From the NCBI GenBank assembly GCA_039707465.1, contig CM077648.1, positions 28,523,119-28,587,118 on the forward strand: 64,000 bases of DNA, written 5' to 3'. The position numbers were made by a program, and so were the translations under genes. Below the pieces are notes generated by a model. The model did no database searches and had not been told where the DNA came from. It saw nothing but the letters and a program-made list of their open reading frames with translations. The DNA comes from Rhabdophis nuchalis. Its lineage: Eukaryota > Chordata > Lepidosauria > Squamata > Natricidae. Of this stretch, positions 56,867 through 64,000 are shown in pieces. Within the stretch, counting starts at the first letter, position 1; every line of letters starts with the position of its first letter.

Positions 56867-59399
56867 TGATCCACATCAATCATACCAGGAAGACAAAACT
56901 GAATTGAAATGGACAGCCCTTGCTTCTGAAACAACAGGGACAACCTCTTGTACACAAGCTAAACTAAAATTTTAGTTTTAGTTAGAAAAAAACTAAGATG
57001 CAACATGGTTTTCATTCTTCCTATCCTTCTTATATTACTACTGGAGAGGTATTAAGATATTTCCAAAGACAAGACAAGAAGAAATGAGTAGAGGGTGATA
57101 CTGCAAGAGACCAACCAGTGGCAGAAGTGGGCCCAAAAAAAGAGAGAGAAGAAAAAAAGAATAGGATATGCATAAAATTTGCCTTTTCTGTTCAACAATA
57201 TTGTGTGTTTGATTTGTAAACCATATTTAATGCATTAAGCCCATACAAATCATAAGGTGTTTACAACATCCCTATGTGTTTTTTTCAAATTACAAATTAA
57301 ATAGTACTGGCATCGGTGCTGAAAGCCACAAAAATTGACTGGAGTTTTACAAAAAAATTGAAAGAAAACAAAGCATTGAAAAAGAAATATTGATTTTCAA
57401 ACTCAAGGCATTGGACCAACAAGGTTAAAAATCAGAAGCATCTAAACATCACTCCCAATTATAAGTGTTCAGGAGTTATAAAAATCACTCAATGATATCT
57501 GAAGTTAGCAAATTAGACTACAGAAGCGTAAACAGATTCACAATATTGCTTTATCCATTTTATTTCTCAAATAGCCTCTTAGACAGTATTTGAGAAAGGA
57601 TGCTCTCGGGGTGACAAGAATCATAGGTTCTATTTCCTTTGCTTCATTAAAACTCCCTTTCATAACAAAAAGCATCAGAGACAACTGTTAGCAACATATG
57701 CTCAAAAGTAAAAGTCCGCAAATAAATAGTATGTTGTATCAAAAAGTCTTAAAATGACATGAAAACGACATATAGATACGCAATGTACGGTAAGTGTTCA
57801 AAACAAAGCGTATCTTTTCAAGCTAAAGGTTTCTAAGGGCACTAATCTGTATACTAACAAAATTCACAATGTTCTCAAGCTTGTTCACACCTGAACGTTC
57901 GTCATATTTTATAGCAATAACATATAAAGAAGCCCCTTCAAACCACAGATGGGAAAATACTTCTTTAGAGTATCTCAGATTAAAATGTTTTTTAAATTCC
58001 AGCCATTCATACATTAATCTGGTATTTATTGCACTTGGGTTAACCAAACAATGTTTCTGTACTGTCATGGCTATTTTACACTTACACATGTTCTAACAAT
58101 GTAAATGAGCAACACATTCATAATTTATCACAAGCTTCATTTGTACCTTGGCATTTCTTTAAGGAGTTCCTAAAACTCTCATTGGCTTTTGTTAAGGAAT
58201 TGATTTACAGTAGGCTAATATTTACTATGCCAAATATAAGGTCATGGAGTTATGGCATCCAATGCTTATTACTTGCTCCACACATTGTTGGATCCACACA
58301 TCCAATGCTCCACACATTGTTTTGCAACGTCTGAGGTAGAAGTTAATATAGGTTTAAGAATTTTTCAACTGATTATTAAGCATCCCAAATGGATAATGTA
58401 ACTTAGCTAAATCCATATTGTATTATAAATACTGCTTGTTACACTCTGCTAACTAGAAACAGAAAGTTACCTTTAGCTTGTCATCACATTATAATACATT
58501 TCTTTTTTTCCCTTGTCAAACTCCTTCCCAACTCATCTGCATCCTATTGATCTCTTCTTTTCTTTAGTGAAACAAAAAGTTTCTAGTTTCTTGCTGTTAA
58601 CAAAATTATTTTTTAATCCACATAGTTAATATTTTAGCAAAATAATTAGTTTGAGGCTCACCCTAAAATAGTTCATCTGTCATAATAGGGTTATTTTTTC
58701 TCCAATTGCTTTTTAAACAATTTAATTATGGAAAAATGTTCAAGACTTAATACAGTTTGACATCCATAGCAGTTTGGAATCCATAAAGTAGAAGACGTAA
58801 TAATATTTGTTAAAGAAAGCTTCCCTTCTTTTATAGGGTTATGGGAAATAAGTTCTCAAAGATTGTGTTAAAAACAATAGGAACAAGCTATTTGTAGAGG
58901 ATAATGGAAATAGCTTAAGGTGGATAGTTAAAGCTCACCTTATTCACATCTAAATTAAATATGGAGCATTTAAAAGTTTATATTACTGATTTTCTACAAC
59001 CAGTATAATGGTTGGTTATTTTAGGCATTTCCAGTTCCCAAAAAGCCTATTTAAATTATTATTTTTGTTTCCTCTATGTATTGAAAACACTAAAGACAGA
59101 GCAGTTTTTTTTAAAAAAACATGCAATTAATTATCACTACATAGTTAGGAACTGCACAATATTTAACAATTTCATCCATCAAATCCTGATTTAATTCCTG
59201 AATTTATAATGAAATGAAAAATCTGGTTGAAATGTTTCTGAGCTGCAAAAAGTTAAAATGCATTAAATCTTTTTTCATTTTACAATGATAGCTCTGGTGG
59301 AGATGGACAGTTAATAGAAAAAAACAAACACATGCTATTGCAGTTTATCACTTCAAGCTCCAAATGGCAAAAGGCAAGGGATATAATATTAAACATTAA
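56867..59399. other. AT-rich intronic DNA, nothing recognised
   Basis: No repeat family, RNA gene or exon recognised. This 2.5 kb is one of the longer repeat-free stretches. Overlapping open frames on both strands at 57823-58096 lack known motifs. Confidence 0.45.
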
Positions 59400-59818
59400 T
59401 ACGTCCCTACGACCAATACGCTCTCACAGAGAGGGTCTGCTCCGGGTGCCGTCAACCGGGCAATGCCGGTTGGCAACGCCCAGGGGAAGAGCCTTCTCTG
59501 TGATGGGCCCAACCCTCTGGAACACTCTACCTCCCGAACTCCGTGTCATCTCGGACCTCCGCCTGTTCCGCCAGTGGTTAAAAACGCACTTCTTCCAACA
59601 AGCCGGCCTGACATGATTTTACTCGACACTGTACTGCTTTTAGTTGACCAAAGTTTTAATTCAGGGGTTTTAATATGGGTTTCAGTGCAGGGTGGGTTTA
59701 ATTTAATTCAGTTTTAAGAATGCTTATATTCTTGTATATATGTATATTTATATTTTATATTCCCTGTGCGCCGCCCCGAGTCCCTATGTGGTGAGATGGG
59801 TGCGGCTTATAAATACGA

Positions 59819-59878
<60 letters not shown>

Positions 59879-59880
59879 AT
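59400..59880 (+). mobile_element. L2-clade LINE, 3' end with ORF2 tail
   Basis: The plus strand encodes TSLRPIRSHREGLLRVPST, GQCRLATPRGRAFS, LWNTLPPELRVISDLRLFRQ and HFFQQAGLT. The UTR follows, then the stem CCGCCCCGAGTCCC, and an (AAAT)n tail (59822-59880). 5'-truncated at about 59400. The short coding remnant is still open. Confidence 0.88.
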
Positions 59881-59917
59881 GAAACAATGATAAAGATTAT
59901 TTAGTATAGGGTTATAC

Positions 59918-60029
59918 CAGGGGTCTGCAAAGTTGGCTCTTTTAAGACTGGTGGACTAGCATAGCTGGCTGGGGAATTCTGGGAGTTGAAGTCCACCAGT
60001 GTTAAAAGAGCCAACTTTGCAGACCCCTG
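59918..60029. mobile_element. 112-bp hAT MITE with perfect ends and duplication
   Basis: CAGGGGTCTGCAAAGTTGGC and its exact reverse complement at the right end form 28-bp perfect terminal repeats. GGTTATAC flanks both sides exactly (59910-59917 and 60030-60037). The middle has GGGGAATTCTGGGAGTTGAA. Confidence 0.95.
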
Positions 60030-60037
60030 GGTTATAC

Positions 60038-61213
60038 CAATTATTTATTTATTTCCATTTAATCTTGCTTTAAAAAAAAGAAAAGAAAATATTGCCTTAA
60101 ATCCACAAGTCTTAAAGTTGCCAAGTTTGAAGACTTCTGCTATAACATTTCAAAATAAATATACACATAGGGATTAGGCTGTATATCCTATTAAAACCTG
60201 TTGTATCAGTTTTAAGCAAACATCCTTCAGACAAAATTGCCTGCCAATTTACCACTAATACTCTTCTAAATTATCATAGTTTGATGTATAGGTAAAAACA
60301 AATGTATAGAACCACTTCACTTTCAATGATAAATACATGATAAATGTGGTGTTACAACCCCATAGCTTTTATTGTTAAGCTATGCATTGCGAGTCTGTAT
60401 GCTGAAGGTCTCCATTTATTTCCACACTCATGAAAAGTTATAAATTAATCTGATATATGATATCAGAAAATAATCCATGATCTCAATGTTCCATGGAAGT
60501 ACATCAATATGGCTTTCCATGAACAAGCATACAAATTTAAGGACATCATCTCACATACACACAGAGAGAATGTAATCTATTGGAAGCCTTTCCTACACAA
60601 CAATACTGAAGCTCCAGAGGAAAGCTTCCTCTACATAACTTCCACACAATTTAGCAGAGCTTTTTGGGAAAAACAAATGTTGTTTGTAATATTTTGGAAA
60701 GGATCTTATACATGTTAAAATTGAAATTGTATAATCCTGGTGCATTAGAGACTGCAAATCTTCAAGTAATATATAAAGGGGGAAATCTGACTGTACCAAG
60801 ATGAAAATATTTAATTTACAGCATGGATATCAGTTTTACTTTAAACCAAGAATGTTTTACTAGGAGAAGCATGTCACTTCTTTGTTTTTTTGTTTGTTTG
60901 TTAATACCATACAGAATGACTTGGGTGTGTAGATAAGAGAGTGTTAGTAAATTAATACCGGACCTCCATTTCTCCAATGAAAGCAAAGTGAAGCAGAAAA
61001 CCTAAGTGCAATAGATGAGCTAATTTCACAATTACAGATCTAAATAGTTAATTTAAATAGCACCGGAGGCACGCTTAAAATTTCCCATAAAAATACATTA
61101 GGATAAATATGGCTTTCTAAAACAAAAAAGCAAAGATCTTTGTTTTCATTTCCATCTAGTTAATTTAGGTCTAGCTGCATTACTGCAAATATATTTCACA
61201 ACAGTTTAAGTAT
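60038..61213. other. Intron 2 adjacent to exon 2; one MITE scrap
   Basis: CACAAGTCTTAAAGTTGCCAAG with TTTGAAGACTTCTG at 60099-60138 is a decayed half of the small hAT MITE. The rest is unrecognised AT-rich DNA. Confidence 0.45.
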
Positions 61214-61219
61214 ACCCAC

Positions 61220-61314
61220 CCCTTGCTGACAGCTTTTTAGTGTTGATAATTTTGGCAGCATATTCTTGTCCTGTAGTAATTTTCAGGCATCTTCTCACCA
61301 CTGAGAAAGCTCCC
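61220..61314 (-). CDS. CAMK2D: CaMKII delta, coding exon 2 (ATP-binding loop)
   Basis: This 95-nt exon completes codon 22 and encodes residues 23-53. These are GAFSVVRRC, then LKITTGQEY, then [13 protein letters not shown], plus the first base of the next codon (Asp expected). It carries the glycine-rich ATP loop (GKGAFSVV, Gly21-Val28, spanning the splice junction) and the invariant ATP-contacting lysine, Lys43 in AAKII. The acceptor AG is at 61316-61315, preceded by a moderate pyrimidine tract. The donor is GTGGGT from 61219, weaker than the usual GTRAGT. Length and phase (2 in, 1 out) match the CaMKII family as I know it. LKITTGQEY is closest to the delta form (MKIPTGQEY). The exon is too short to stand out as an open frame and was found by looking for the expected peptide. 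Confidence 0.95.
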
Positions 61315-62748
61315 CTGGAAGTCAATAAACAAGAGTAATATAAATGCCAATTTGGGGTATGGTATTTAACCATCTAACAATCTGAACAGCGTTAAAAAAC
61401 AAGACAATAAATAAATATTTTTTAAGAAAAAATGTTGCTTTAATTTGGGGTTGTTGCAGTGGATTTAAACTGTAAGGAAAATGTATCTTCTTCAAATATA
61501 TTGAATGCAAGCACATACAAGAGAAAGTGGCTTCCTTAACCCCAGAATTGCGTTTTCACACCCATTCTGTGTTTTACTGTGCTTCCATTCAAAGGCGTGT
61601 ATGCACATATTTTTGCAGGGCAGAATGTGGTTACATTTTATCCATTTTCCTCCTCTTCTCCGATATAAACAGGCAAAGCACTCATTCCATTTATTTAAGC
61701 TCAAGCCTTCACGGAGTGGCCTGGATGCCATAAATCTCACTGCCACTACCTGCAGTTTTAAGCACGAGCATTCATGTGCAATTCCCTTGCAGAGCGAGCA
61801 CGGAAATTAGGCTGCTCTCAATGACAGGCTCCCAACGCTAATCCCCCGCCTGCCATTGGTCAAGCATTTTCAAGTCGTTTATGTAACAGACTTTAGATAG
61901 CACCGAATTGATTGGGGGGGGGGGGGGTTGGTTTGGTTTGGTTTGGTTTTGTAAGGAAATACAGTAATAAAAAAAGAAAGAAAGAAACGAGGGGAGGAAG
62001 CCGACGGTTTAAGTCCGAATTGCGCTCTTCTTCCCCTGAAGAAAATGCACCTCTGGGTGACATTTCCTGGTCCTTAAACGTGGGTCAAGCCTCCCGCCGC
62101 CCACGTTGCTCGTCGATTGCCGCCGTTCGAACGGACGTCCGAATGCAAAAGCCACCCACGCTGCCCAAGGGCCAATTTCGTCATCGGCGGTTCTCCCCAG
62201 GATCATGTGTCCCTTCCACTTTACAGAGAGGCGGGTGGGGTGGGGGGGAAACCCGCGTCAAAACCCTGCTCCGGACAAGACCGGCCGCTGCAAGAGCTGA
62301 CAGCCCGTAAGAAAGCGGAGAGGAGAGCGGGAAGATCTGCCAGGAGTGGATCGCACACGAGACACACACACACACACAAACACGCCCTGCCGCCCGGGCT
62401 GAACTTTACGCGTCAATAAACGCGGCAGCAGCTCCCGGTCGGCAGCTTCACGCCGAGCAAAAGGGGCGAAAAGCAGCCGACCTTTCCCCCGAGTATTCGC
62501 GTTCCCCTCCGTCCGCCCGGCTCGGGCTCCCGCACCTCAGGCTGCCGGCCCCGAAGGAAGCCAGGAGGCGCCGTTGAAGAGCGCGCTGTCCCCTCCGCGA
62601 GGGGCGACGCAGGGGCAAGGCTCGACCCAGGGCAGCTCCCCGGCGGGCGCGCCATTCCTCTCCCAGCTGTCAAAGCTCCTTCTTCCCCCCCCCCCCCCCC
62701 CCCGCCCCAAAGCAAGGCGAGTCCCTCGGCGGGCTTTCGGCCACTTAC
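61315..62748 (-). other. CAMK2D: CAMK2D intron 1
   Basis: The intron is 1434 bp, bounded by GT at 62748-62747 and AG at 61316-61315. The exon 1-proximal part is CpG-rich and continues the island. The 3' part (61315-61900) is ordinary AT-rich DNA. A G run at about 61914-61927 is followed by GGTTT repeats. No repeat family was recognised in it, which contrasts with intron 2. An inverted CCAAT motif (ATTGG) lies near 61855, but its distance from the start codon makes a promoter role uncertain. Confidence 0.85.
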
Positions 62749-63980
62749 TTCCCAAGCTCCTCAAAGAGCTGATACTCGTCGGTAAACCTGGTGCAGGTTG
62801 CGGTGGAAGCCATCCTCTCGGTCCGGCTCTGGCAGCCCCCTTGACGCTTCCGAGGGAAGGAGAGAGGACGGCGGAGGGAAGGTGGATTCAAGCGAAGGGG
62901 GAGGCGGTCAGGACGGAAGAGGGGAGGGCAAAGGCGCTTCTATCTTCTCCTCCTCCTCCGCCTCCTTCTTTTCCTCAGGGCGAGTCTCTGTCACGCTCCT
63001 TCTTGGCAGCTTCCTGAGACTTTTCCGGCTGGCTTGTTTGTTTGGGAGGCGAGCCGGAGGGGAGGCAGAGGCGGGCTTCTTCGCGAACTTCCCTCGGGGT
63101 GTGTGTGTGTGTGTGGTGGTGGGGTTTTCTCTCTCTCGCTCTCTCTGTCAGCGCGCACGCTTCGGGGGTCTCTCCGGGAAGAGCCGTGGCTACGTTTCCA
63201 TCCAAAATGGAAACCCGGAGCCGCCGAGAAAAGACTGGCGTTTTACGCGGGGGAAGCAGCAGCCGCAGCCCTCGGGCGGCTTTAACACCAGGGGATGGGA
63301 CGAAGCAGAGGCGGGGGAGGATGGCAGCCTTGCCCCTGGCTGTTTCGGGTAACCTCCGAAGCCGCCCCCCTGTCAAGACCGCCTCTTTCTGCCGGGAGTC
63401 CCCCGAAGCGCCCGTTTCCCGAGGGCTGCCTCGCCAGCGGCGCCTCCGGGGACTCTCGCGCTCGATCCAAGGCAAGGGGGGAAGCCCGAGCGGCAAGCTC
63501 GTCTTCTCGCTCTCCAAGCAGCCGTCGCCTTGGCGGGTCTGGCGGCCGCTTCCTCTCCTTCTCTCTCTATACCACACCTCCCTCTAGCGACGGGTGGACG
63601 AGCGCCGTTGCCGGGCTGGACGAGAGCGGAGCAAAGCAGCCGCCGAGCTTCCCGGCTTTCCCTTTAGGTCTCTCTCTATACCGACTGCGGAATGTGGAGT
63701 CCTATAGGTTTTTTTGTGGCGAGTTCCAGGAGCGCCCCCTCCCTCCTTCCCTCCCTCCCTGATTCTTTGTTCCGAGGCGTGGGAATGAGCGAACGTGTGA
63801 GCGGGTTGTTTTTTTTTGCCAAGCAGATCGCCTACAAGGAAAGACTTGGCAATAACGGGGGCCGGCTAAAGAACCACCGCCGGGCCAATGCAATCCTTTT
63901 GCAGGGCTTCGGCTTTACGAAACGACTTTCAGCCGCCACCCCCACTCCCAAATCGCCCGGCTTGGGAAAGCAGGCGACGA
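62000..63980 (-). promoter_or_regulatory. CAMK2D: CpG island: CAMK2D promoter, 5'UTR and exon 1
   Basis: Base composition changes abruptly at about 62.0 kb from AT-rich to GC-rich with dense CpG, and stays so to the window edge. The interval surrounds the CAMK2D start codon at 62813. On the minus strand, 62814 to somewhere near 63.2-63.6 kb should be 5'UTR, with the start sites in the island. I see no convincing TATA box. GC-box-like CCGCCC/GGGCGG motifs occur (near 62514, 62702 and 63360). Low-complexity parts are a C run (62686-62703), a GT run (63100-63114) and CCCTCCCT repeats (63738-63760). The open frames on both strands look like GC-rich chance frames. The exact start site cannot be read from sequence. 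Confidence 0.75.
62749..62813 (-). CDS. CAMK2D: CaMKII delta, coding exon 1 (start of protein)
   Basis: The minus strand encodes the first 21 residues plus two bases of codon 22 of a CaMKII subunit. It begins [10 protein letters not shown], continues through TDEY and ends with YQLFEELG. CaMKII is a Ser/Thr kinase of cytosol, synapse and heart that assembles into holoenzymes and is switched on by Ca2+/calmodulin. MAST at the start and [11 protein letters not shown] fit the delta paralogue better than alpha (MATI..TEEY), beta (..QLYEELG) or gamma (TDDY), as I remember them. The ATG at 62813 has A at -3 and G at +4, a strong Kozak context. The exon ends in a canonical donor, GTAAGT, at 62748-62743. 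The two-base overhang joins exactly to exon 2 to restore Lys22. The exon sits in a CpG island. Confidence is high for CaMKII and slightly lower for delta. Confidence 0.95.
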
Positions 63981-64000
63981 TCCCAAGCGGGTTCCACTCC

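Noticed and set aside
57823..58096. Facing 88- and 75-residue frames as possible exons
   Set aside because: No recognised motif, no convincing splice sites in frame, and AT-rich composition like the surrounding intron.
62574..63762. Long open frames on both strands in the CpG island
   Set aside because: GC-rich DNA has few stops; the frames overlap each other, contain simple-repeat peptides and conflict with the CAMK2D exon 1 reading.

Overview
The window is vertebrate nuclear DNA, almost certainly from a squamate reptile and probably a snake. The evidence is the repeat set: L2-clade LINEs, true CR1, a Bov-B/RTE LINE tail, a Sauria-type SINE, tRNA-headed SINEs, many short hAT-type elements with 8-bp target duplications, and a (GATA)n tract. 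There is no bacterial-style gene organisation. The only host gene I can support is the 5' end of CAMK2D (calcium/calmodulin-dependent protein kinase II delta), read on the minus strand from a CpG island at the right edge.

Layout of the gene: CpG island, promoter and 5'UTR lie at about 62.0-64.0 kb. Coding exon 1 is 62749-62813 (65 nt, start codon at 62813), intron 1 is 61315-62748 (1434 bp), and coding exon 2 is 61220-61314 (95 nt, glycine-rich loop and ATP-binding lysine). The rest, 1-61219, is the start of intron 2. I found no exon 3 on the minus strand, so intron 2 is at least 61 kb.

Intron 2 is a record of transposition. Long L2 copies lie at 6.3-9.1 kb and 44.2-47.1 kb, both with recognisable endonuclease and/or reverse transcriptase coding. 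About ten further L2 3' ends end in AAAT or AAT microsatellites. Other LINE remains are an R4/Dong-like piece (35.8-37.1 kb), CR1 pieces (39.9 and 50.8 kb), RTE/Bov-B pieces (38.2 and 41.1 kb) and an older Jockey-group piece (2.2 kb). The DNA elements include at least a dozen hAT-like copies, several TA-flanked mariner/Tigger-like copies, two long perfect or near-perfect palindromes (19.0 and 22.3 kb), and an odd element built of inverted 14-bp arrays (47.6-48.0 kb). Many insertions are nested, and the reconstructed target duplications give relative ages. The clearest case is a hAT element interrupted by an L2, itself interrupted by a second hAT element (44130-47295).

Family names come from remembered motif and protein similarity, not from a database search. 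Boundaries without a stated target duplication are approximate to some tens of bases.
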